Shown here: positions 54,673 through 63,010 of the stretch, in pieces
Position numbering within the stretch: position 1 is the first letter of the stretch
Layout of the letters: every line of letters starts with the position of its first letter
NCBI GenBank assembly: GCA_002238965.1
Contig: MPNJ01000006.1
Coordinates: forward strand, 1-64,000
Reading direction: 5' to 3'
DNA: 64,000 nt
Source: Nitrospinae bacterium bin107
Lineage (GTDB): Bacteria; UBA8248
Program-made: the position numbers and the translations under genes
The notes under the pieces: generated by a model
The model's database searches: none
What the model was told of the DNA's origin: nothing
What the model saw: the letters and a program-made list of their open reading frames with translations, nothing else

Positions 54673-54968
54673 GGGGCTGTTGAAAAAGTCCTCCAAGGGG
54701 AAATGATGCCCCAAAGAGTGCCGCCCAATGCGGGAGGGTGGTTTTGCTGTTTGCTTTTGATCGTCATTCCGGTGTCGGAACCGACCGAGGAGAGAGGGTT
54801 CGACGGAATCCAGGGACTTTGCTTTTTTTATTTCTTATGCACTCCCGCCAATGAGTGGGGATGAAAAATCGGAACCTCGCTATTCTCCTCGGCTCTGGAT
54901 TCCGGCATTCGCCGGAATGACGGCGCTGGTCAATTGCGAGAGAAGAGAGGCTTTTTAACAGACCCCTC
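54673..54968. repeat. MITE-like element with IS1182-type termini
   Basis: An about 296-bp non-coding unit starting GGGGCTGTTGAAAAAG and ending CTTTTTAACAGACCCC, flanked on both sides by TCAAGGGG/CCCCTCAAGGGG-type sequence. The ends pair as inverted repeats and match the IS1182-type termini. It contains no transposase, so it would depend on the IS for movement. The interior includes GGTGTCGGAACCGACC and TCCGGCATTCGCCGGA, which are dyads. Confidence 0.55.
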
Positions 54969-55222
54969 AAGGGGGGAGTGAACTTCAAAGGCGTTCGCGC
55001 AACCCAAATTCGCTTGCCGGGACTTTTTCAACAAGCCCTCCTCGCTCGCGTTTGACCCCCTGCCCCCCCTTGACTGGGAGGGGTAAAGGCGCCGCCGCCC
55101 GGCGGGGTGTAAACAAGACCCGATCATCCATTCACCGCGCTATTCCCTCACGGCTCCGCTGCGATATTTCCTCCAAAATACCGCTTCGGAATATTGATCC
55201 CGTATGTCGCTCATATTGTGAT

Positions 55223-55248
55223 AATATTGGTACAATCGTTCCAATATT
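55223..55248. promoter_or_regulatory. Perfect dyad operator candidate upstream of the TbpB-like lipoprotein
   Basis: AATATTGG (55223-55230) and CCAATATT (55241-55248) form perfect 8-bp arms around a 10-nt spacer in an AT-rich region about 107 bp before the lipoprotein start. This geometry suits a dimeric repressor. It does not match the Fur box by eye. Confidence 0.45.
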
Positions 55249-55354
55249 TAACATATACAGGTGTTTGACGATTGAAATGGGATACAGAACCGAAGGGTGC
55301 GCTCCGCTCGGGGGGCATCGCCGCCGGGGTTTCGCAGGTGACAGGAGATTGCAC

Positions 55355-56521
55355 ATGAACGGCTACATGAAACGTACGGACTCGATGAAAGCGCTCCGGC
55401 TGCTCGTCGCCGCTGCGCTCGCGCTGGCGGTGACCGGTTGCGGGGGCGGCGGCGCCCGGCCCGCCACGTCCATCACGCCGGCCGTTGCGCCGCCGCCGGC
55501 CGTTGCGCCACCGCCAGAGGAGACACCGCAGACGGCCGATACGCCACCGCCACAGGAGACGCCGAGGAGGGTTGCTACACCACCGAGGGTTGTTCCGCCG
55601 ACGGCCGATACGTCGCCGCCAGAGGAGACGCCGACGAGGGTTTCTACGACGCCGGCCTTCACGCCGAAGGCGGTCGACCCGGTGAAGGCCGCCATGGAGG
55701 CGGCCGCAATGAGCGTGGAGACTTCGTCCCCGGACGATCTTCCCTCCTCCGAGGGAAGCACGAGCAACATGAACACCTGGGGTTCTCCTGGCAGCCCAGA
55801 CGTGGAGGTCAGGACGAGAAGGGGGCCGAGCAGATGGAAGTGGTACGGATGGAATTGCTGGGGGTGGTCGCCCGACGGACCGGTGTGGGGCCCTTGCGGC
55901 TTTGGAGTCACCATCCTCGACAAGTGGATGAGCTATCCGGCCGACGCCGGTGATGACGAAATGAAGGTCCACGTCCGGGCCAAAGAGACCCCGGATAAAG
56001 ATAAATCGTTATTGGTTCAATTGGATCGTAGTTGGGGCTTCGCAGCCGGCGGCGAGAACGATTTCTTCGCGACCGAGGCCCACCTCGAGGCGCCCGGGAC
56101 CCCGGTGCATCCGGCGGCCCAGGGGACGGAGACGAGCGCGACGTGGACGGGCAGGGTCATCGCCGTAGACTCCGCACCGCGAAAAATCCTCATCCGGGGG
56201 TTTGAGATCGGCGGCAAGGCCGAGCTTACCTTCAACTTCGCCGGCAGCACGCTGGACGTGAATCTTACGGAGCTCAGGACCCCCCGGGCAGTAGATATTA
56301 ATACGGGGCAGGCCGGCCCCTACCCCTCCCAGAACTGGTCGGGCCTGGGCGTCAGCAACGGGAGTTTCTCGGATTCAAAGGGCAACCGCACGATATCGGG
56401 CACCTTCCGCCATCAGGACGCGTCGAACACGAGCACGAACGCGGATACGGTCGGCGGTGTGTTCAACGTGCAGGGAACGATGAAGGGCGGCTTCGTCGCG
56501 ACCTTTTCCGGAAAGAAATGA
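55355..56521 (+). CDS. Lipoprotein with Pro/Thr-rich linker and TbpB-like C-terminal barrel
   Basis: A 388-residue surface or outer-membrane lipoprotein. The signal peptide ends in a lipobox, LAVTGC (Cys at about residue 28). A linker of about 80 residues is made of imperfect PPPEETP, PPPQETP and SPPEETP repeats. The globular part has GFGVTILDKWMSYPADAG and a C-terminal beta-barrel with TISGTFRHQD, GGVFNVQGTMKGGFVATFSGKK, a close match to the end pattern (GVF...G.FGA.F) of transferrin-binding-protein-B/factor-H-binding-protein-type beta barrels. ATG 55355 has ACAGGAG at 8 nt. The ligand is unknown; iron-protein binding is unlikely outside a host-associated lifestyle. Confidence 0.72.
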   Translation: MNGYMKRTDSMKALRLLVAAALALAVTGCGGGGARPATSITPAVAPPPAVAPPPEETPQTADTPPPQETPRRVATPPRVVPPTADTSPPEETPTRVSTTPAFTPKAVDPVKAAMEAAAMSVETSSPDDLPSSEGSTSNMNTWGSPGSPDVEVRTRRGPSRWKWYGWNCWGWSPDGPVWGPCGFGVTILDKWMSYPADAGDDEMKVHVRAKETPDKDKSLLVQLDRSWGFAAGGENDFFATEAHLEAPGTPVHPAAQGTETSATWTGRVIAVDSAPRKILIRGFEIGGKAELTFNFAGSTLDVNLTELRTPRAVDINTGQAGPYPSQNWSGLGVSNGSFSDSKGNRTISGTFRHQDASNTSTNADTVGGVFNVQGTMKGGFVATFSGKK

Positions 56522-56570
56522 CCCCTCGACGCGCTCGAGGCGAGGTCGGGACGGCGGTTGACCCCTGACT

Positions 56571-56738
56571 AGGGGGGGGTAGGGGGGGTTGGTTTTCCGG
56601 GGTTTCCCTCTCAAGGGGCTGTTGAAAAAGCCTTGGGAAACGATTTTGGTTGCGCGCTCGCTTTTGAATTTCACTCCCCCCTTGAGGGGGAGTGAAATTC
56701 AGCGCGCTCCCTCTGTGGGACTTTTTCAACAGACCCCT
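56571..56738. repeat. MITE-like element preceded by a G-run repeat
   Basis: GGGGCTGTTGAAAAAG (56615-56630) and CTTTTTCAACAGACCCC (about 56721-56737) are inverted termini of a ~123-bp non-coding unit; the interior holds the dyad TGAATTTCACTCCCCC-TTGA-GGGGGAGTGAAATTCA (about 56663-56700). Bases 56571-56614 repeat 54630-54672 almost exactly. A further lone terminus (ACTTTTTCAACA) lies at about 56797-56808. Confidence 0.6.
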
Positions 56739-56913
56739 CAAGGGGGGAGTGGGTCTTGCACTTTCATCGATCGCGCCAAACCCTCGTTCATCAGGACTTT
56801 TTCAACACCCATCCGGATCGGGCTTCCATGACACTCCGAGCGTATTGAATTACAATTCGTCCACACAACGAATCCAGCCAACAGAGACTTGATACTTCGG
56901 GGAGGAAATGAAA

Positions 56914-58302
56914 ATGCCTCAGACAGCCGATTATCTTGTAAGCGGGGGAACCGTCATCACGGTGGATGAGGAGCGCCGCATTATCCGGGACGGCGCGGTC
57001 GCCGTTCGGGGAGACCGGATCGCCGCCGTCGGAAAAGCGGAGGAGTTGAACCGGGAATTCACCGCCGGGCGCACGATTGACGCGAAGGGCATGCTCATCA
57101 TGCCCGGCTTCGTGAATTCCCACATGCATTTCTACCACACCATGCACCGGGGGCTGGCTCCGGAGAACCTCGGCGGCATGCTGTGGTCCGACTACGTACA
57201 CAGATACATCGCCACGGTCCTCACGCCCGAGGACGAGATCTACGGCGCGCTGACGATACTCCTCGAAACCCTCAAGGCGGGCACCACCACCTTCCTGGAG
57301 GCGGGCTCCTACAACCCGGCGGCGGTGATCGAGGGAATCTCGCGCATCGGCATGCGCGGCCTGATGGGCAGGCGGTCCTTCGACCAGGAGTTTCTGGGGC
57401 ACGGCATGCTCCTGGAAGATACCGACACCTGCCTGAAGGAGAATCTCGCCTTCCTGGAAAAGTACAGGGACGGCTACAACGGCGGGTTGATCAAGGCGTG
57501 CGTGGACGTCGTCGGGCTCGGCCGCTGTTCGGACAGGCTCTATATCGATTCAAAAAAGATGGCCGACGATTACGGGACCACCCTGAACCTGCACCTCGCG
57601 GCCATGTTCGAGGAAGTGACGGCCACGCGCATGCTCAGTGGTCACCGTCCCGTCGAGCACATGTATCATCTGGACGTGCTCGGGCCGAATACGGTTCTCG
57701 TCCACATGGTTCATGTGAACGAGCGGGAGATCGACATGCTGGCCGAAACGGACGCGCAGGTGATTCACTGCCCCTCGACGGCGCTCAAGATTTCCTACGG
57801 CAACGCGGCGTTCGGAAGGTTTCCCGAGATGCTGGCCAAAGGGGTCAACGTCGGGATCGGAAGCGACGCCTCGGACTGCTCGAACTACGCCGACATGATC
57901 CGCGTCATCTACCTCGCCGGCGTGCTGCCCAAGGACTACCGCTACGACCCCGACGCCGGCTCCGCGGAGACGGCCATTGAAATGGCCACCATCAACGGAG
58001 CGCGCGCCATCGGAATGGACCATGAAATCGGCTCGCTCGAGACCGGTAAAAAGGCGGATGTGATCGTCATCACCATGAAGCGGCCCGAGTGGTACCCGCT
58101 CTACAGCGAGGTGCAGAACCTCGTGTATTCCGCTTCGGGCGATTCGGTGGAGACGGTGTTCATCGACGGGAAGATCGTCATGGAAGACCGCGAGGTGAAG
58201 ACGGTGAATGAGGAGGAGATACTGGAAAGGTGCCAGGAATGCGCGGTCGGCATCCTCAAGCGAAGCGGCGTGGAAGTGCCGGGGAAGTGGCCCATCCTGT
58301 AA
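56914..58302 (+). CDS. Metal-dependent amidohydrolase (ATZ/TRZ-SsnA group)
   Basis: A 462-residue TIM-barrel hydrolase: VSGGTVITVDEERRIIRDGAVAV, the metal-binding HxH in PGFVNSHMHFYHTMH, LNLHLAAMFEEV, VHMVHVNEREIDML, VIHCPSTALKISYG and GIGSDASDCSNYADMIR (catalytic Asp). This order fits hydrolases acting on aromatic or heterocyclic amines (guanine deaminase, atrazine chlorohydrolase and hydroxyatrazine hydrolase types). The exact substrate is not readable. The second ATG (56914) is chosen since GGAGG lies 8 nt before it; it nearly touches the first ATG (56908). It complements the hydantoinase genes in degrading cyclic nitrogen compounds. Confidence 0.85.
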   Translation: MPQTADYLVSGGTVITVDEERRIIRDGAVAVRGDRIAAVGKAEELNREFTAGRTIDAKGMLIMPGFVNSHMHFYHTMHRGLAPENLGGMLWSDYVHRYIATVLTPEDEIYGALTILLETLKAGTTTFLEAGSYNPAAVIEGISRIGMRGLMGRRSFDQEFLGHGMLLEDTDTCLKENLAFLEKYRDGYNGGLIKACVDVVGLGRCSDRLYIDSKKMADDYGTTLNLHLAAMFEEVTATRMLSGHRPVEHMYHLDVLGPNTVLVHMVHVNEREIDMLAETDAQVIHCPSTALKISYGNAAFGRFPEMLAKGVNVGIGSDASDCSNYADMIRVIYLAGVLPKDYRYDPDAGSAETAIEMATINGARAIGMDHEIGSLETGKKADVIVITMKRPEWYPLYSEVQNLVYSASGDSVETVFIDGKIVMEDREVKTVNEEEILERCQECAVGILKRSGVEVPGKWPIL

Positions 58303-58757
58303 CAACACCGTTCGGTCCGGGGAGAAGCATCAGGAGCGGACCACGAAACCGCCGGTCAATTTCCGGACGGCCCGCTCACCGAAGGAGAGGCGGCGATCTG
58401 CAAGCGGCCGACGCGCCTACTCAGAATGAGGTGAAACCCGACCGGGGAGGGATGGTTTGACGGCGCATGCGCCTCCTCGAATCCGGAGAGAGGATGGGCA
58501 AGAATCGCGACGTGTGATGAAGCGCATTGCCACAAATCGAATTTCCGAAAATTTCGATAAATATAGATAAATTCACGGGGTATTTCGATAAATTTCCGGC
58601 TATTTATTTTCCTGGGAAATGACGCCGCGGAACCGCGGCGCAGGGGAATCATGCCATGGCCCGCGCTTCGCGCGATGACGGCAAATGCGCGCAAATGCGG
58701 GGAGTCGCCTCCCCGCCCGGGGCGGCCGCCCGGCGAATGCGCGCCCAGCCGCGTTCC
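58303..58757. other. Intergenic stretch between amidohydrolase and small convergent gene
   Basis: No supported gene. It contains the direct repeat TTTCGATAAAT (about 58551 and 58583), AT-rich sequence around 58540-58610, and a strong palindrome CGCCGCGG-AA-CCGCGGCG (58623-58640) that could terminate transcription from either side. From 58690 it is GC-rich with compact dyads. Confidence 0.45.
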
Positions 58758-58985
58758 CTAGGGTCCAGGATAGGCCTCGGGCGGCTTCGGGTCGTCGCTC
58801 GATCTCCTTGATTTTACTCGCTTTCTGTTGACGAGCGGATCATCCTTGAGACGCGCGATCGGGTCTTCCTCATCATCCCCGCGCCCGTAGGCGTTGCCCT
58901 TCTCGAAGGCGAGCCTGCCGAACAGGCGGTTCAGGTTGTTGCGCGCGACCTCTTCGTCTTCGGCGTCATTGCGAGGTTTCTTCAT
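58758..58985 (-). CDS. Small charged hypothetical protein, 75 aa
   Basis: A 75-residue, highly charged and probably disordered protein (MKKPRNDAEDEEVARNNLNR, LFGRLAFEKGNAYGRGDDEE). It has a good ribosome site (GGGGAGAG, 7 nt). It is the last gene of the minus-strand catabolic operon, 39 bp after the MBL-fold gene. No family was recognised. Confidence 0.6.
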   Translation of the reverse strand: MKKPRNDAEDEEVARNNLNRLFGRLAFEKGNAYGRGDDEEDPIARLKDDPLVNRKRVKSRRSSDDPKPPEAYPGP

Positions 58986-59024
58986 GGTCTCTCTCCCCCT
59001 TGTTTCGCAAGCAAAGTCAATAGT

Positions 59025-60131
59025 TTACACGATTCGCCACCGCTCGCCCACCGCCATGACCCTGACGCGGGCGGCGTCCGCGCCCGTCCCGGCCATGTGC
59101 TCCCTGAGCACCCGGGGCGGGTGGTCGAGCGGCTCGTCCGTCAGGTCGAACGTACCCCAGTGCATGGGGATCATCCAGCGCGCGTCCAGTTCGTGAAACG
59201 CCCGGAGCCCCTCGGCGGGATTCATGTGGGAATAGCGCATCATCCACCGGGGCTCATATGCGCCGATGGGGAGCATCGCCACGTCGATGGGGCCGAACTT
59301 GCGGCCGAACTCCCTAAACCCTTGAAAATAGCCGCTGTCGCCGCCGTGAAAATACTTCCGCGCGCCGGTTTCGACCAGCCAGGCGCACCAGAGCGTGGAG
59401 TCCCGCGCCATGCCGAAGCGGTTCGACCAGTGCTGCGCGGGCAGGCATGTGAGGCGCACGCCGCCCTGCTCCGCACTCCGCCACCAATCGAGCTCCACGG
59501 CGCGCCGGCCCAGTGATTCCACGAATGCGCCCAGCCCCACCGGCACGAACCACGTGACGTCTTCGGGGAGGTTCTCTATCGTCCACGAATCGAGGTGATC
59601 GTAATGGTTGTGGGAAATCGTCGCCACGGCGCCCTTGGGAATCGAGGCCGCAGGCACGCCCGGCGGCTGATAGCGCCCATGCCAGAAAGCCCCCGCGCCG
59701 AAGTGCGGGTCCGTCAGGACGACGTCCGGGCCGTCCTGGATGATGAAGCCGCAGTGGCCGATACAGGTGATGGAAGGCTCATTCTGCGGTTTCGCCAGAT
59801 ATGCGCCATCGTTGGAAACGACTGAAACTTCTGGCGTTCTGGCGTTTTTCACTTCCGCGAACTCGTTGCGGTACAGGAATTTCCATTTGTACAGATTGAC
59901 CCGTGAACCCGGGTTCGGCCACCAGGGGTTGAACCACCTCCCCGGCTCGCCATGCGGCCTGTAGAGGGCTTCCGCCCCGCGCGAGACGAGGCCTTGCGCT
60001 TCGGGGGGCGGCGCCGCCGGCCCCTTGATGCCCAGGCCCATCTTCGCGCACCCTCCCGCCAGACCCATTGCGCCGAGGCCCACGAGACCGGCGCGCTTGA
60101 GAAATTTCCGTCTTCCGATTTTCGGTTTCAT
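59025..60131 (-). CDS. MBL-fold metallohydrolase lipoprotein (NAPE-PLD/RomA-like)
   Basis: A 368-residue exported hydrolase. The N-terminus has a twin-arginine-like start (GRRKFLKRAGLVG) and a lipobox (LAGGC, Cys at about residue 28). The metallo-beta-lactamase fold is shown by ITCIGHCGFIIQDGPDVVLTDPHF, the HxHxDH motif in SHNHYDHLD, and later YFHGGDSGYF and WMIPMHWGTFDLTDE. The layout is that of the NAPE-PLD/UlaG-like group. The presence of both Tat and lipobox signals suggests a folded, membrane-anchored periplasmic enzyme. It is 52 bp after the alpha/beta hydrolase gene in the same operon. Its substrate is unknown. Confidence 0.82.
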   Translation of the reverse strand: MKPKIGRRKFLKRAGLVGLGAMGLAGGCAKMGLGIKGPAAPPPEAQGLVSRGAEALYRPHGEPGRWFNPWWPNPGSRVNLYKWKFLYRNEFAEVKNARTPEVSVVSNDGAYLAKPQNEPSITCIGHCGFIIQDGPDVVLTDPHFGAGAFWHGRYQPPGVPAASIPKGAVATISHNHYDHLDSWTIENLPEDVTWFVPVGLGAFVESLGRRAVELDWWRSAEQGGVRLTCLPAQHWSNRFGMARDSTLWCAWLVETGARKYFHGGDSGYFQGFREFGRKFGPIDVAMLPIGAYEPRWMMRYSHMNPAEGLRAFHELDARWMIPMHWGTFDLTDEPLDHPPRVLREHMAGTGADAARVRVMAVGERWRIV

Positions 60132-60183
60132 CGCAACCCACGCGTCGGCGGCTCAGAGCATCCCATTCCCCGGGGAAAAAAAA

Positions 60184-61062
60184 TTATCCAAGAGACGCAT
60201 ACCACCCCGCAATCGCCCGGCCCATCTCATCGGGCGAGTCCTCATGGCAGTAGTGAAGCCCGGCCACCGTCACCTCCTCCACGTTCGGCCAGCTGCGAAT
60301 TATCCTGCGGTGCTCTCCCACGAGCACGGCGCCTGGATCTGAATTGATGAACAGTTTCGGCACCGGATGCCGTTCGAGCCAGGCATTGTTTCGCTCAATG
60401 ATTTCAAGAACATCCGCGGGTTCTCCCTCGATGGGAATCTCGCGCGGCCAGGTGAGCGTGGGCCTTCTGTCCTCGCCGGGATTGCGGTAGGGCCTCCGAT
60501 ACTCGTCATGGATATCCTGAGAAACCTCGCGGATGACCATGGCGGGCAGAATCTTCTCCACGAAGAAATTCTGCTCCAGGACGAGTTCCTCGCCCTCCTC
60601 GCTCCGGAACCTCCTGAAAAGCGCCTGTACATCCGGCGGCCAGTGACTCCACTCGAAATTGCCGAGGACGCCCTGGCAGATCACGACGCCCTTGAGCGCA
60701 TCCTGTCTCCCTGACGCCCATGTGAAGCCCAGTTGCGCGCCCCAGTCGTGCGTCACGATGGTGACGTTCTCCGTGACCCCCAGCGCATCCATCAGCGCAT
60801 TCGTATAGGGCTGGTGATCGACCAGGCGATAGGTGGAGCCGGAGAGTTTTTCGGAATCGCCCTGGCCGATGTTGTCTATCGCGATACAGCGGCCCAGCCC
60901 CTCGACGTGGGGGATCACGTTGCGCCACATGTAGGAGGAAGTGATGTTGCCGTGAAAAAAGACGATGGGATCCCCCTCGCCCGCCTCCACGTAGGCCATC
61001 TTCCTGCCGAGAACTTCAGCGAATCTTTTCTCATACCTCATGCGAGGCTCTATCAGCGTCAT
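60184..61062 (-). CDS. Haloalkane-dehalogenase-like alpha/beta hydrolase
   Basis: A 292-residue hydrolase with the haloalkane dehalogenase signature: oxyanion/halide region FFHGNITSSYMWRNVIPH (Asn39), nucleophile elbow VTHDWGAQLGF (Asp106, followed by halide-stabilising Trp107), DRRPTLTWPREIPIEGEP in the cap, and the general-base His in AGLHYCHEDSPDEMG. An Asp nucleophile with HGN and DWG favours dehalogenase over esterase. Fluoroacetate dehalogenases differ in these motifs. It lies between the medium-chain reductase and MBL genes. A direct test of dehalogenation is needed, because luciferase- and epoxide-hydrolase-like relatives share parts of this pattern. Confidence 0.78.
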   Translation of the reverse strand: MTLIEPRMRYEKRFAEVLGRKMAYVEAGEGDPIVFFHGNITSSYMWRNVIPHVEGLGRCIAIDNIGQGDSEKLSGSTYRLVDHQPYTNALMDALGVTENVTIVTHDWGAQLGFTWASGRQDALKGVVICQGVLGNFEWSHWPPDVQALFRRFRSEEGEELVLEQNFFVEKILPAMVIREVSQDIHDEYRRPYRNPGEDRRPTLTWPREIPIEGEPADVLEIIERNNAWLERHPVPKLFINSDPGAVLVGEHRRIIRSWPNVEEVTVAGLHYCHEDSPDEMGRAIAGWYASLG

Positions 61063-61083
61063 CCCGTCCCTTTCAAAGCATCT

Positions 61084-62130
61084 CTATTCGTCCACGCGCA
61101 AGACCAGCTTGCCGCGTACATGGCCCCCTTCCAGGAGCGTGTGGGCGGCGGCGATGTTCCCGGCGTTCATGACTCCCATATCGGTGATCTCCGGCGCCTT
61201 GATCTCGCCCGCCTCCACCCAGTCGCGGATTTCTTCGAGCGCCTTCTTGTAGACGCTGTAGTAAGCGGGGCCGCCCCCGCGTACGGGCGCGCGCAGGAAG
61301 GTGCCGTGAAACGAAGCCGATTTGGTGAACAAGGGGCCTTCCTGGGATGAGAAAAACTCGTCGATGGGCGCACCCGGTTCGGGCGCGATGGAGGAAATTC
61401 GCCCCCAGTAGTCCACCACTTCGCAGCAGAGTTTCTTCATCTCGCGGCCCACGAAATCGAACGTGGCGGGAAAAAGACGGCCCCCGTTCATCTCCACCGC
61501 CCGCCGCGCCAGTTCATCAAGCGATAGCCCCGAATACCTCAAAACGGCGACAGGGACGGGAGCGATTAAACCCTCGATGTACTTTGCGCTTTCATCGCTT
61601 CCCGCCGTCACGACGATGGGTGATGCGCCGATGCGCGCCAGCATCTGAAGTCCCATGGTTCCCACGCCGCCCGAGCCGCCCGCCACGAAAACCGCTTCAC
61701 CCGGCTCCACCCGCGCCTTCATGATCACCGCCTCATGGGCGGTCAGGGATACGAGCGGCAAAGCGGCCGCCTGCTCGAAAGTGGCGTTTTGGGGCTTTTT
61801 CACGACGAACGCCTGATGGATGCACACGAACTCCGCGTACCCATCCCCGCCGCTGTCGCCGAACCTCGGGAGATAGGCCATCACCTCATCGCCGCGGGAG
61901 AACTCAGTCACTTCCCCGCCCACAGATTCGACTACGCCCGCGGTATCCCTGCCCAGAATGATGGGAACCGCGCCCTGGTTTCCGCCCCGTCTGGCCTTGA
62001 AATCGGTCGGGTTCACGGATACCGCCTTCGCCCGGATCTTCACCTGATCAGCATCGGGCTCTCTCTCGGGCCAATCGGCATCCTCGAAATTCTCCACACC
62101 GCCAAACTCAGTAAGTACGACTGCTCGCAT
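61084..62130 (-). CDS. Medium-chain dehydrogenase/reductase, quinone-oxidoreductase type
   Basis: A 348-residue NADPH-dependent zinc-free MDR: N-terminal GroES-like domain (MRAVVLTEFGGVENFEDADW, VSVNPTDFKARRGG, ILGRDTAGVVESVG) and a Rossmann domain with AVFVAGGSGGVGTMGLQMLARIGA. No structural zinc cysteine cluster is visible. The family reduces quinones or alpha,beta-unsaturated carbonyls. It has GGAGGG upstream and lies 11 bp after the SDR gene, so it belongs to the operon with the SDRs and dehalogenase. Confidence 0.85.
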   Translation of the reverse strand: MRAVVLTEFGGVENFEDADWPEREPDADQVKIRAKAVSVNPTDFKARRGGNQGAVPIILGRDTAGVVESVGGEVTEFSRGDEVMAYLPRFGDSGGDGYAEFVCIHQAFVVKKPQNATFEQAAALPLVSLTAHEAVIMKARVEPGEAVFVAGGSGGVGTMGLQMLARIGASPIVVTAGSDESAKYIEGLIAPVPVAVLRYSGLSLDELARRAVEMNGGRLFPATFDFVGREMKKLCCEVVDYWGRISSIAPEPGAPIDEFFSSQEGPLFTKSASFHGTFLRAPVRGGGPAYYSVYKKALEEIRDWVEAGEIKAPEITDMGVMNAGNIAAAHTLLEGGHVRGKLVLRVDE

Positions 62131-62141
62131 TTTACCCTCCG

Positions 62142-62927
62142 CTATACCATCCAGGCCCCGCCTGCGACGACCATTCCCTGTCCCGTGACGTTACGGCTCT
62201 CATCGCTCGCGAGATAGACCGCCATGTGGCCCACGTCGTCCGGCGTCTGCTCGCGCTCCAGTGGAACCGTCGCCGCGACGTATTCGTCGAACACCTGCCT
62301 CGCGGGCCTGTGTGTCGCCGCGCCGATGATGACGCCGAGGTCCTTTTCCCAGATGTTCGTCCACAAAAGGCCCGGGTTGATCGCATTCACGTTCACGTTG
62401 TAGGCGGCCATCTCCCTGGCGAGGCTCATGGTGAAGTTCATGCACGCCGCCTTGGACGCGGAATAATGCGGAATGTTCGCGTTCGCGCGCCTTGCGGCGA
62501 GCGAGGCCAGGTTGATGATCTTACCGTATCTGCGTTCACGCATGTGCGGAGCTAGCGCCCGGCACATCAGGAACACGCCCGTCGCGTTGACCTCGAAAAC
62601 GGCGTTCCACTCCTCGAGCGTTATCTGGTCGATGGGGTTTGCCACGAGTGCAGCTCCCCTGCCGTGGCAATTCACCAGAATGTCGATATGGCCCATCCGC
62701 TCAATGGCCGTCCGCACAATGTTCTCGGCTTCAGCCTCTCTCGCCACGTCCGCCGCCAGGGCGAAATGCGCCCCTTCACCCGCATCGTCGAGTCCTCTTC
62801 TGGATACCTCGTCGCTCAAGTCAACCACGCAAACTTGGGCGCCCTCCCGGGAAAAAGCGCGGACGATGGCCCGGCCGATTCCACCGCCGCCGCCCGTTAC
62901 GACCGCCTTTTTCCCCTCCAGGCGCAT
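62142..62927 (-). CDS. Short-chain dehydrogenase/reductase, copy 1
   Basis: A 261-residue SDR: cofactor motif VVTGGGGGIGRAIV, VDLSDEV after strand 2, NCHGRGAALVANPIDQ, catalytic Ser in INLASLAARR and YSASK (Tyr-x-x-x-Lys). It is nearly identical in layout to the neighbouring SDR and ends similarly (NVTGQGMVVAGGAWMV). The second ATG (62927) fits the ribosome site AAAGGG better than 62933. Oxidation or reduction of an alcohol or ketone in the operon pathway is expected. Confidence 0.85.
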   Translation of the reverse strand: MRLEGKKAVVTGGGGGIGRAIVRAFSREGAQVCVVDLSDEVSRRGLDDAGEGAHFALAADVAREAEAENIVRTAIERMGHIDILVNCHGRGAALVANPIDQITLEEWNAVFEVNATGVFLMCRALAPHMRERRYGKIINLASLAARRANANIPHYSASKAACMNFTMSLAREMAAYNVNVNAINPGLLWTNIWEKDLGVIIGAATHRPARQVFDEYVAATVPLEREQTPDDVGHMAVYLASDESRNVTGQGMVVAGGAWMV

Positions 62928-63010
62928 TCGCATTTCCCTTTCACAAAAAGCCTTGACTCATTGCACCGGATAAAAACCACCCGGCATGATTCGAGGGGAA
63001 AAGATTTCCA

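Larger units (their letters stand above)
54626..55354. other. Repeat-rich gap before lipoprotein gene
   Basis: No gene was recognised. It starts with a G-run repeat (GGGGGGGTAGGGGGGGTTGG, about 54632-54651) shared with 56571-56591, continues with a MITE-like element and a further lone copy of the IS right terminus (about 55021-55036), then with AT-rich promoter DNA for the lipoprotein gene. Confidence 0.5.
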
